Shown here: positions 46,230 through 54,632 of the stretch, one piece after another
Layout of the letters: each line of letters starts with the position of its first letter
Position numbering within the stretch: the stretch's first letter is position 1
Source: Fibrobacterota bacterium
Lineage (GTDB): Bacteria; Fibrobacterota; Chitinivibrionia; Chitinivibrionales; Chitinispirillaceae
Reading direction: 5' to 3'
Length of the DNA: 64,000 bases
Assembly (NCBI GenBank): GCA_023436145.1
Contig: JAEZKP010000073.1
Span: forward strand, 1 to 64,000
The notes under the pieces: model-generated
What the model was told of the DNA's origin: nothing
Databases searched by the model: none
What the model saw: the letters and a program-made list of their open reading frames with translations, nothing else
Position numbers and translations under genes: made by a program

Positions 46230-47588
46230 TTACTTACCTGTTTCGGTTAGAGCCAACATTTCCATCTTTAATCCTGGAATTTTATTGGGGAAGTACATGG
46301 CGATAGTTCCTGTTGTTTTGATCATATCCCAGTATTTGTTATTCCGGTTCAGGGCAAAATAGGTGTATCCCGGTTTTGAGGAGAGTTTTGCAGGAGGATT
46401 ATTTGAGTACATGATCGGCAGACCGGGCATAGCTGATTGTATAAGAATGTCAAGTTGATTTCTGGATGCGATTTTCATTCTGGGTAATGAAAGTGCAATC
46501 AGTTCCTTTTCCGGTATATCCGCGCAAATACCGATGAAAAAGGAAGCGGTTTCAAAGAGTTTGCTGTTATTGACAGAAAAAAGATAGGTTGCAGGGCTGA
46601 TCTCGGAGAAGGGCACCTGAACACATCCGGCGGAAATATCGGTCTCCAGAATATCTCGAATACACTGGAAGATTTGGGGAAAGACAGTTTCCAGTGAGCA
46701 ATGATCATATGCTGGCAATCCGGTAACATTGACTTTAGAAGAAAAAGTGGTGAGCGCACCGGCAAGCTGGATTAAGACATGATAGAGTTCATAAGGGTGA
46801 GCATGATTAGAAACGAAAATGTTATTAATAACAGGAATTGAAGTATTGATTATCTTCAGAAGTGCAAATGAGGTTAACTCGGAGGGTGGAAATTCTGCGA
46901 GACCACACTGAAGATGTTTCCGATTTTGGGAAAGATTGCTGCTTTTAGCGATAAGTAACTCAAGTAATGATTTGAGTTGGTCATGCAGACTCTGCGAGGC
47001 ACCTATATTTAATAACGGTGGAATAAAGTTATTGTCAGGGATGATCTGACCGCTAATGGTGCGAACCAACCTGACAATCGGAAGCGTGGTGTAATTATCC
47101 AGTGTTTCACCTTCAAACAGAATGGAAAAATTAACTTTTGCTAATTCTATGTTTCGGATTTGTTCACCGTTCACCTCATCAGTAATATCCTGGCTATTAC
47201 TTTTATAGCGTGCAGTAATTGTGAATTCGCCGGAGTTAGTTACAGAAGCGCACCCTGGTAATACCAGAGGGAGGGCAAGATATACAGTCAGGGATTGTTG
47301 CTTGTAAGAAAGAAAGTCGGAAAAGTTACGTACTGCAGGTATATCACCTGTCCCTGGAATGGAGAAACTGGTACCATCGGGAAGAATGCCCTGGGCATAT
47401 TGAAGGGATATTGTTTTATTTGCCAGAGAATCCGGAATTATTTTACATTTTAACAAACCGAAATAATTCCTGTTGTAAGCAGAAAAGTGCGCCTGCATTG
47501 AACTGAAGAAAAAACGCTCTACTTGCTGAAAGTGTTGTGGTTGCAGAAAAAGGCCTTCTTTCCAGATTACTTTATCATTTGAGAACAT
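46230..47588 (-). CDS. tssK: T6SS baseplate protein TssK
   Basis: 452 residues from the ATG at 47588, which has an AGGAGA Shine-Dalgarno 7 bases upstream. An in-frame ATG at 47609 has none, and the family begins with this motif. The N-terminal signature KVIWKEGLFLQPQHFQQVERF is diagnostic. TssK links the TssF/G wedge of the baseplate to the TssL/TssM membrane complex; its C-terminal domain (about 310-450 here) contacts the membrane proteins. It is transcribed divergently from the PEGA protein gene over a region with an operator-like palindrome. Confidence 0.95.
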   Translation of the reverse strand: MFSNDKVIWKEGLFLQPQHFQQVERFFFSSMQAHFSAYNRNYFGLLKCKIIPDSLANKTISLQYAQGILPDGTSFSIPGTGDIPAVRNFSDFLSYKQQSLTVYLALPLVLPGCASVTNSGEFTITARYKSNSQDITDEVNGEQIRNIELAKVNFSILFEGETLDNYTTLPIVRLVRTISGQIIPDNNFIPPLLNIGASQSLHDQLKSLLELLIAKSSNLSQNRKHLQCGLAEFPPSELTSFALLKIINTSIPVINNIFVSNHAHPYELYHVLIQLAGALTTFSSKVNVTGLPAYDHCSLETVFPQIFQCIRDILETDISAGCVQVPFSEISPATYLFSVNNSKLFETASFFIGICADIPEKELIALSLPRMKIASRNQLDILIQSAMPGLPIMYSNNPPAKLSSKPGYTYFALNRNNKYWDMIKTTGTIAMYFPNKIPGLKMEMLALTETGK

Positions 47589-47927
47589 TCTGATTTCTCC
47601 TGTTTTCATCGATTTAAAAAAAATTCAAAAGCTGATTGTATAAACTGTGATCGAAGAGTTCAGGAAATGAGAACGTGACAGCTTTATGGGGATTTGAAGG
47701 ACTTTTGTAGTGTAATAGGAAGCAAAAAGTAAAAAGAACAGAAGATAAGAACTGTCCTCTCCCCGTTTTTAAGAGTGTTATGGATTAACAATATCAAATA
47801 TATTGTTTGCACCCGAAATAAGCTATAACCTAAAATAAATTGTGAAAAAAACCGGCTGAAAGAGAGTTGTCTTTAAGAGTTTTTGAGAATGGTAATTGCT
47901 TGGTAGAAATCTTCTATTGAGGCGGAT
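47589..47927. promoter_or_regulatory. Divergent control region between tssK and the PEGA-kinase-vgrG operon
   Basis: About 340 bases without a gene between two divergent T6SS operons. At 47787-47807 lies AACAATAT-CAAAT-ATATTGTT, a perfect 8-base inverted repeat with a 5-base spacer, the form expected for a dimeric regulator. I could not fix promoter hexamers with confidence. Confidence 0.4.
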
Positions 47928-48650
47928 ATGAAAAGGTTTCGAATAGTAATAAGTTGTTTTGGCATTCTTTTTTTTGGGAACTCTACTATAATGGCGGCTG
48001 CTTTCGGGCAGATTACCATCATAACAGAACCTTCTGGTGTGGAGGTGTGGTTGGGTGGCAGGTATATAGGAAACTCTCCTGTCAGGGAAAAATTGATTCC
48101 ATCCGGGAAACATGAACTCAAACTGATTGATCCGTTTCAAAAAATCAGTGTTACAGAAGAGGTCATGGTTGAGGATGGTAAAGAGGTGATTATTGAAAAA
48201 AAGATCAAACCCAAATATGGGACATTAAAAGTGGAAAGTGTGCCGGATATGGCAGAAGTTTATTTGACCGTTCCACTTGGCAAAACACCATTAAAGAGTG
48301 AATTTATTATCCCGGGTAAATATCAATTAGAAATTAGAAGTACTGACAGGTTGTATAAGGTTTCAGAAAGGCAGGTTGTTGTATTTGAAGGTGAAACTTC
48401 AGAACTTTCCGATACCTTAAGCAAAGTTAATAAAAAGTTTGAATTGAATAAAAAAGCATTTGTTCGCATTGGGTTGGGTGTGGGAGCTGTAGCCGGTTTT
48501 ATCTGGGCTGTCATAGAAAACGGTGATAATAATTTTTATGAAGCAGAAGGTTTACCAGATAAGGCACAGGCAGCAGGAATACGACGTAATATTGGATTAA
48601 TTGGGGGAGCTGTTTGTGTCGTGGCATTTGAAATAGTTGCCTTTTTTTAG
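47928..48650 (+). CDS. PEGA-domain membrane protein
   Basis: 240 residues. A signal-like N-terminus (ISCFGILFFGNSTIMAAAFG) is followed by two PEGA domains: TIITEPSGVEVWLGGRYIG with SPVREKLIPSGKHELKL, and a second one GTLKVESVPDMAEVYLT with GKTPLKSEFIIPGKYQLEI. Two hydrophobic segments near the C-terminus (about 185-198 and 222-240) may anchor it. PEGA domains occur at the outside of kinases and S-layer-type proteins and are thought to bind surfaces or partners. Its stop is 9 bases before kinase B, so it is a likely operon partner and perhaps part of the kinase's sensor. Confidence 0.75.
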   Translation: MKRFRIVISCFGILFFGNSTIMAAAFGQITIITEPSGVEVWLGGRYIGNSPVREKLIPSGKHELKLIDPFQKISVTEEVMVEDGKEVIIEKKIKPKYGTLKVESVPDMAEVYLTVPLGKTPLKSEFIIPGKYQLEIRSTDRLYKVSERQVVVFEGETSELSDTLSKVNKKFELNKKAFVRIGLGVGAVAGFIWAVIENGDNNFYEAEGLPDKAQAAGIRRNIGLIGGAVCVVAFEIVAFF

Positions 48651-48659
48651 GGGAATTGA

Positions 48660-50570
48660 TTGATTGCTATGAGCAAGGATACGGAAAAATTCCAGCATTC
48701 AACGGGAAAAAAAGTAATTCGAACACTGGACGAAAAAATAGTGAACGAATCTGTCCAGGTCTACTCGACCGGGGATGGTTCTGAAACTGAATTGTGTAAA
48801 GATGCTGATTCAAAACTAAATCAACAGTTCTATTTGTCGCTCCCTGATGGTAATCAGCCTGTTGTATTAGGTAGTGGGATTATAAAGGGGGTGATTGGTG
48901 AAGGAGGAATGGCAAGGGTATACCGGATCTGGAATGAGAGCATGGAGGTATACCGGGCGGTTAAGGTTTATCATCTGATTAGTAAACTTGAGCATAAAAA
49001 ACGTTTTGAAACTGAGATTAAGATTTCTGCCAAACTTAACCACCCAAATATTGTCCAGATACATTCTACAGGTGAGTGGAATGGTTTTCCTTATATTGAA
49101 ATGGAATTGGTGGAAGGGGTATCGCTTGAAGATCTGATACAGAAACATGGGAAAATACCGGTTGATGTAGTTGCTGGTATTGGAATTCAGATTGTCGAAG
49201 CGCTTTGTTATGCCCATCAAAAAAACATATTACTTTACGGGGATACCTATAAAGGAATAATTCATCGCGATCTTAAGCCTGCCAATATTATGATAAGTGA
49301 TAGCGGAGTAGTCAAACTGCTCGATTTTGGAATAGCCAGGCCTGTTCAAGCCGGGCTACACACGATTTCTGGAAATATAGTGGGAACGCTTCCATATCTC
49401 TCACCGGAGCAGATTGATAATAAAGAGATTGATCAGAGAAGTGATATTTATTCATTAGGAACCGTACTGTATGAAGCATTAACAGGTGAAAAGACTTTTC
49501 CCCAGGAAACTGTAACAGCTCTCATGAAGATGAAATCTACAGGGCAATACCGAAAATTCAATACTTTTTCTTGCAATGTTCCGCTGAAACTGGAAAGAAT
49601 GGTGGAAAAATGTCTCTATGAGGATAAGGACAAACGTTTTAATTCGGCATCGGAGCTTAAAAAAACGCTGTCCATTTTTTATAAGAAGATTCCTAATCAA
49701 CCGTCATTTATAGTGGAGAAATTTTTGGCTGACCCAGATACATGCAGCTATACAACAGATAAGGTAAAGCATTCAAATCGGAAACCATTTTTGATTGGGC
49801 TATGCACAATTCTGAGTATCGGGATCTTTACGATTGCGTTTTTGGAAAATTTATCCGGAAAAGAATCTGGATTATCCGGGCTGCAAAATACCGGTGATTC
49901 TTTGATTGAACCTGTAGGAGCTGGAACGGATTCGATTCCAATGAATCAAAAAATGAAGAATTCTGTCGACGTAGATACTGCTTTCAGGGAAGTGCTTGCA
50001 TCAAAGAAAAAGGCTTATCCTGTGAGACCGCAAAGAAAATCCAGAATTGATAAATTAAAAGTTGAGTATCGGAAGAATGATCTGTATGAAATTGCGGATT
50101 CTGCATGTAAAGCGTCCCGTTTTGAGGATGCCATTTTTGTACTTGAGAGCACACCTTATGCTCAGAGTGCTAAAGAGGGTGACCTGATACTACTCACATA
50201 TGCATATCTTGAAATCGATAGTGTGGAAAAAGCTGAGAAGATTTCTCGAATGATTAACAGTTTAGATGCTTTTTTCTGTGTAGTCATGGGAAGGATTGCA
50301 CTAGCCAGGAAGAACGAAATTCAGGCTTTGGAAATTTTCCATTTAGCTCTTACCAGATCAAGTCGAATTCGCTCTGATCATTATGTACGCAGTGAGGCTT
50401 TATACTACGCGGCAATGATTTATGATAATTGGTTTATGATCAATCCCAGTCCGGATAACCGTCAGTTTGCCATGATTTCCTGGAAAAACCTGAAACGTAT
50501 CCATGAGCCAAATCAGGAAAGATATAAACTGGCAGAACGAAAACTTTCCAGGTTGAGGGAAGCACCTTAG
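48660..50570 (+). CDS. Transmembrane Ser/Thr kinase B (PpkA-like)
   Basis: 636 residues. The TTG at 48660 lies 6 bases after AGGGG; the ATG at 48669 is 15 bases away, so TTG is preferred. Kinase domain about 76-335: GEGGMARVY (80 on), Lys in RAVKVYHL, HRDLKPANIM (His202) and DFG (222), with an insertion ILLYGDTYKG before HRD as in kinase A. One membrane helix (about 376-396) leads to a periplasmic part whose TPR-like end (SRFEDAIFVLESTPYAQSAKEG, EKAEKISRMI) is homologous to the end of kinase A. In known T6SSs a transmembrane kinase PpkA phosphorylates an FHA protein to trigger firing. It lies between the PEGA gene and vgrG. Confidence 0.9.
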   Translation: MIAMSKDTEKFQHSTGKKVIRTLDEKIVNESVQVYSTGDGSETELCKDADSKLNQQFYLSLPDGNQPVVLGSGIIKGVIGEGGMARVYRIWNESMEVYRAVKVYHLISKLEHKKRFETEIKISAKLNHPNIVQIHSTGEWNGFPYIEMELVEGVSLEDLIQKHGKIPVDVVAGIGIQIVEALCYAHQKNILLYGDTYKGIIHRDLKPANIMISDSGVVKLLDFGIARPVQAGLHTISGNIVGTLPYLSPEQIDNKEIDQRSDIYSLGTVLYEALTGEKTFPQETVTALMKMKSTGQYRKFNTFSCNVPLKLERMVEKCLYEDKDKRFNSASELKKTLSIFYKKIPNQPSFIVEKFLADPDTCSYTTDKVKHSNRKPFLIGLCTILSIGIFTIAFLENLSGKESGLSGLQNTGDSLIEPVGAGTDSIPMNQKMKNSVDVDTAFREVLASKKKAYPVRPQRKSRIDKLKVEYRKNDLYEIADSACKASRFEDAIFVLESTPYAQSAKEGDLILLTYAYLEIDSVEKAEKISRMINSLDAFFCVVMGRIALARKNEIQALEIFHLALTRSSRIRSDHYVRSEALYYAAMIYDNWFMINPSPDNRQFAMISWKNLKRIHEPNQERYKLAERKLSRLREAP

Positions 50571-50599
50571 TATCAAAGTAAATGTGTATGTAAATTTAT

Positions 50600-50604
50600 G
50601 GAGG
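50600..50604 (+). promoter_or_regulatory. Shine-Dalgarno that decides the vgrG start
   Basis: GGAGG lies 5 bases before the ATG at 50610. The upstream ATG at 50598 overlaps the Shine-Dalgarno itself and cannot use it. Confidence 0.85.
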
Positions 50605-50609
50605 ATTGT

Positions 50610-52778
50610 ATGTCAGCTGATGTTGTGGCAAATGAGGTTCAATTCCATTTTTTTATCGGAAATTTACCTGATGTTACTTTTCAGGTAGTTGAATTCTCCG
50701 GAAAAGAGGCAATATCGTTTCCTTATGAATTTAACATTTCTCTTGTTTCTGCAGGTAAAGAGATCGATGCTGATAAAGTTCTGGGTCAAAAATCAACTTT
50801 ATTTATTTTCCGAACCGGGCAATATTATCCATATTCCGGAATCGTTATTGAATTTGAGTTGAGAGAATGTGATACTGAAAAAAGTTACTATAGAGCCAAA
50901 ATGGTGGCTAATTTATGGATTACCAGTCTGAACTTCCGCAGCAGAATATTCCAGAATGTTACCATAGAAGAAATTGTTCGATGTATACTAAACGAAGCTA
51001 ATATAAATAATTATAAAATAAACATATCTGTAAACACAAGGCATGAATACATCGTTCAATATCAGGAAACTGATTTGAATTTCATCTCCAGACTCATGGA
51101 AAGTGCAGGGATTTGGTATTACTATTGGGAACCGGTAGTGAGCGAGGAACAGTTTGAATCCGGTGTCTCTCATGAACAGCTAGTAATTACTGATAGTCCC
51201 AAATTCAATAAAATTGCAGAACCATCACAGGTAATATACAGGCCTATAGATGGAATGGCGCAGATATGTAAGCAGGATTATATCGAATCGATTAATGCTA
51301 TTCATTACTCAACGTGTGTCATTCCTTCGGAAATCATTGTAAAAAATTATAATTACAGATGTCCGGAAGTAACTCTGACCGGAAAACAATCAGTAAGCAA
51401 GGGTAATTACGGCACTATTTACGAATATGGTGGCAGATTTAAGAATGTTGAGGATGCCGTTATAATGGCGCAACTGCTTTGCAGACGAATACATACCCGA
51501 CGATATAGAATTACCGGGAGAGGAAATTGCCGGGGATTCAGGGCTGGTCAATGTTTCGAATTACAGAAACATCATATTCAGAAACTGTGTATGTCTTATG
51601 TGATAACTGAAGTGATACATACTGGCGGCGTTGCTGGTAATACATACCGGAACGAATTCAGGGCGATACCAGGTGATACAGCTGCAAATTTTGCACCGGA
51701 AAAATCAGCTGAAATGCCAAAAGTAAATGGTGTGCTTACCGCTCCTATTGAATCCAATGATTCAGCCTATGCTTCAATTGATGACAAAGGGCGATATAAA
51801 ATCCGGCTCCCATTTGATCTGAATTCAAAGCAGGGTGATTGTAATGGCTCAAAAAATATCAGACTTGCACAACCTTATTGCGGTCCACAATATGGAATTC
51901 ATTTTCCATCTCATCAGGGCACCGAGATGGTACTTGCCTGCATAGATGGAGATCCAGATAAACCTATCGGAATTGGTACGGTACCTAATTCCAACACCAT
52001 AAGTCCGGTGGTAGCAGCTAATAAACAGGAAAATATTATCAAAACTGCAGGTGGTAATATAATACTGATGGATGATACCGAAGAGAAGCAGAAAATCAGG
52101 CTGCAATCCAAGGGTCTTAATAGTCTGGAATTAAACGATGAAACAGAAAGAGTTGTTATTAGCTCAGCTGATATAAATCAGCTTGTGTTGGATGACAAGA
52201 ACTGTGAAGTTGTTATTCAATGTAAAAAAAATACATTAGCCATGAGTTATGCTGGGGATAAAAACTTTGTAAAAGTGACATCCGCTGATGGACATATGAT
52301 AAGTATCGATGATCAGAATAAAAAAATCTCTGTTATAACTAATGGTGGAAATAAGATTGAATTGGATGATGAAGGGAAGAAAATTATAATTGAAGATGGT
52401 GTTGGTAAAAATTCAGTTACTCTTGACGAAAATGATGGATTGGTTTTTAATTCTTCAGGGAAAATAACTTTAAACGCCAGAAAGGAGATAATCTTATCGG
52501 GAAGTGAGATAAAACTCGATGCTACACAGGGGAATCTTGATATTAAGGCAGCTGCTGATGTAGTGATGACCGGAATGAATATTGAGCAGAAGGGAGCTGC
52601 CGGCATAAAAATAGAAGCAATAAAAGTGGAGGCTAAAGGATCTGCTTCTACCAGTCTTCAGGGGGCGATGATGGAGATGAGAGCTGATGCTGTGGTTAAG
52701 ATAAAAGGAGATGCAATGGTAGAAGTAAATGGTGGGGGAATGACAAAAGTGCAAGGTGGAATTGTCATGATTAACTGA
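50610..52778 (+). CDS. vgrG: T6SS spike protein VgrG (TssI)
   Basis: 722 residues. The gp27-like hub is clear (about 10-390: VVEFSGKEAISFPYEFNISL, YPYSGIVIEFEL, YIVQYQETDLNFISRLMESAGIWYYY and a GRGNCRGFRAGQCF step). The OB-fold gp5-like part follows (about 430-470, RLAQPYCGPQYGIHFPSHQGTEMVLACIDGDPDKPIGIGTV in outline). The C-terminus is a needle of short repeats (KIELDDEGKKIIIED, VTLDENDGLVFNSSGKITL, ITLNARKEIILSGSEIKL). No extra effector domain is fused and no PAAR or adaptor gene follows; the next gene is convergent. Confidence 0.95.
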   Translation: MSADVVANEVQFHFFIGNLPDVTFQVVEFSGKEAISFPYEFNISLVSAGKEIDADKVLGQKSTLFIFRTGQYYPYSGIVIEFELRECDTEKSYYRAKMVANLWITSLNFRSRIFQNVTIEEIVRCILNEANINNYKINISVNTRHEYIVQYQETDLNFISRLMESAGIWYYYWEPVVSEEQFESGVSHEQLVITDSPKFNKIAEPSQVIYRPIDGMAQICKQDYIESINAIHYSTCVIPSEIIVKNYNYRCPEVTLTGKQSVSKGNYGTIYEYGGRFKNVEDAVIMAQLLCRRIHTRRYRITGRGNCRGFRAGQCFELQKHHIQKLCMSYVITEVIHTGGVAGNTYRNEFRAIPGDTAANFAPEKSAEMPKVNGVLTAPIESNDSAYASIDDKGRYKIRLPFDLNSKQGDCNGSKNIRLAQPYCGPQYGIHFPSHQGTEMVLACIDGDPDKPIGIGTVPNSNTISPVVAANKQENIIKTAGGNIILMDDTEEKQKIRLQSKGLNSLELNDETERVVISSADINQLVLDDKNCEVVIQCKKNTLAMSYAGDKNFVKVTSADGHMISIDDQNKKISVITNGGNKIELDDEGKKIIIEDGVGKNSVTLDENDGLVFNSSGKITLNARKEIILSGSEIKLDATQGNLDIKAAADVVMTGMNIEQKGAAGIKIEAIKVEAKGSASTSLQGAMMEMRADAVVKIKGDAMVEVNGGGMTKVQGGIVMIN

Positions 52779-52845
52779 ACCAGTAGTGATCTGAGGTAAC
52801 CAGATAATATTAAATGCCATTGAGCTGAGCCCTATGGATACTTCT

Positions 52846-54288
52846 TTAATCAGGAGCATAATTTAATTTCTTAATTTGCATTTGAGCTTTCTGTGGCTGC
52901 GGAGTAGAAAATCCGAAATCTTCCCGGTTTTCATCTATTATCATTAAAGCAAGTATTCTCGGTATATACTCATTTGTTTCTTCTGACAGAAAGCCCATTC
53001 GGTAGATATACCAGAAATCACGATTGCGGATGGGGTCTTCAATTTTCCGTAATGCATCCATAACTCTTCTTTCTCCAGCATTATAAGCGGCCATAACCAG
53101 CATAATGGAACTATTGCCTCCAAAAATTCCAATTAAATCCTGAAGATATTCTGCTGCGGCTAAAGTCGCAGCCTCCGGCTCTATGCGTTCATCTCTAAGG
53201 GTATCGATTTTTAATCCGTATCTGCGGGCAGTATGTGGCATAAATTGCCAGAGCCCCATGGCTCCAGCATGGCTTAATGCTTTAGGATTTAAGCCACTTT
53301 CCAGCATTGAGATGTAGGCTAACTGGGGGGGAATGTTTTTTTCCGAAAAAATTTTCTGAATCATTGGGAAGTAGAGCGATTTTCTTCTTAAGATGTTGCT
53401 AATCGCAATTTTTCTGGATTTTGAGAATATTTCCAGGTGGTTTTTGACTGATGAGATCATCTGAGATGGTATCTGATAGTCTACCTGCCCCAAATCTGAT
53501 AAGATCTTATTGAGATAGTTTTCTATTGTGTCTTTAACGGGTTTCAGAGGAGGTGTACTATAGCTTTGAGATGGATCAGATTGTTGAGTGAACATTCCAA
53601 TTATGGAATCGAGTTTATTGTGATTGTTGGGTCCAGACTGGTTAAGCCGGAAATCATGTGTATTAAAATGATTTTTACTAATTATTGAAGAATCAGGTTT
53701 GATTTTTAACTGGATAAAACGTGCCTCAAAAAATGCGGAAATGCAGAAAATGAAAAGAATAATTGAAGATATCAGAGCAAGCTGGTATCTGCTTCTTAGA
53801 AAAGCAGCATAAAAATTGATTAACAGATTCGACTGTTTTTTACGGTTATTTTTTTTGGGCAGAACTTTGGAAGAATTTTCATTTTCCTCAGTGTAAGATG
53901 GGGAGGAGGTAATCGATTCAGCGGATTTTGATTCAGGGATTATATAGTTATTCTTTACAGTCAAATCGGGAATTTCTTCATTATTCAGAAAAGCAAGTTT
54001 TAACTGGGGCCCTTTTGCCCCAAATCCGATTACATCATTTAAAAAAACTTCATTGAAAGTGGAACGTTCACCATTAAGAAACAGTCCGTTTCGACTGTTT
54101 AGATCCTGAATATAGAGATTTCCGGGATAATTGTAAAAAATGGCATGGTGATTTGAAACCAGTAATTCATTTTCATTGAATTTTAGTGAATTATCCTCAC
54201 TGCGTCCGATAGTGATTGCACCTTCGGATAGCGAATACCTCTTCCCTATATCAATACCCCGGATTACTTTCAGACAATAACCATTCAT
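52846..54288 (-). CDS. FHA-TM-lytic transglycosylase fusion B
   Basis: 480 residues. FHA about 5-100: GRS (28-30), S45/H48 in VSNHH, and N72 in LFLNG; the binding residues are retained. A Ser/Asn-rich linker with several basic residues is followed by one membrane helix (about 169-190) and a periplasmic part. The MltD/SLT-like domain (about 315-430) has catalytic Glu330 in SMLESGLN, AGAMGLWQFMPHTARRYGL, and AAYNAGERRV. Its region from NILRRKSLYFP onward closely parallels fusion A. It lacks the DVSP repeats and most of the coiled coil of A. It is convergent with vgrG and divergent from tssA. Confidence 0.86.
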   Translation of the reverse strand: MNGYCLKVIRGIDIGKRYSLSEGAITIGRSEDNSLKFNENELLVSNHHAIFYNYPGNLYIQDLNSRNGLFLNGERSTFNEVFLNDVIGFGAKGPQLKLAFLNNEEIPDLTVKNNYIIPESKSAESITSSPSYTEENENSSKVLPKKNNRKKQSNLLINFYAAFLRSRYQLALISSIILFIFCISAFFEARFIQLKIKPDSSIISKNHFNTHDFRLNQSGPNNHNKLDSIIGMFTQQSDPSQSYSTPPLKPVKDTIENYLNKILSDLGQVDYQIPSQMISSVKNHLEIFSKSRKIAISNILRRKSLYFPMIQKIFSEKNIPPQLAYISMLESGLNPKALSHAGAMGLWQFMPHTARRYGLKIDTLRDERIEPEAATLAAAEYLQDLIGIFGGNSSIMLVMAAYNAGERRVMDALRKIEDPIRNRDFWYIYRMGFLSEETNEYIPRILALMIIDENREDFGFSTPQPQKAQMQIKKLNYAPD

Positions 54289-54395
54289 AAAAGTTATTCT
54301 TTTTTTGAAGTTTCCGGACTGAAAAAAAATTATAATTTATAGAGGTGCGAATTTAGTTAATAGCTTTTGGTTAAAAGACAAAAATACTCTTTTAT

Positions 54396-54581
54396 TTAAT
54401 CCCGAATTATATTATATCCTAAGTATCGACCAGATCCTGGCGATTTGCGTGGAACTGTTGAGCATGAAAAGAGTTTCTTTCCTGCTGGCGTATATTTAAC
54501 TATCCTGATACGTAACTTCTGCATCAGCATTTCCACATGCTTCATCTCTAAAGGTACAAACAGTAGCTTTTCCAATCCCAT
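54396..54581 (-). CDS. Possible small basic protein of 61 residues
   Basis: The frame reads MGLEKLLFVPLEMKHVEMLM, then a basic stretch KLRIRIVKYTPAGKKLF and a Gly/Ser/Arg-rich end before the stop. I recognise no family. Its A/T-rich third positions resemble neighbouring genes, and a sigma-54-like element lies 28-44 bases upstream, but there is no convincing Shine-Dalgarno. It could be a chance frame or a gene remnant. Confidence 0.25.
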   Translation of the reverse strand: MGLEKLLFVPLEMKHVEMLMQKLRIRIVKYTPAGKKLFSCSTVPRKSPGSGRYLGYNIIRD

Positions 54582-54608
54582 GCTTTCAGTTAAAAGTGAG
54601 ACTTTACT

Positions 54609-54624
54609 TGCAATTTTAATGCCA
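54609..54624 (-). promoter_or_regulatory. Sigma-54-type (-24/-12) promoter-like element
   Basis: On the minus strand TGGCATTAAAATTGCA has the required GG-N10-GC spacing and both TGGCA and TTGCA blocks; the usual C and R after TGGCA are T and T. It would drive transcription toward the small ORF and FHA-transglycosylase B. Confidence 0.35.
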
Positions 54625-54632
54625 GTTAAAAA

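Larger units (their letters stand above)
54289..54632. other. Divergent gap between FHA-transglycosylase B and tssA
   Basis: About 340 bases that must hold the control elements of both genes. It also contains a 61-codon minus-strand ORF and a sigma-54-like site, both listed separately. Nothing else is recognisable. Confidence 0.4.
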
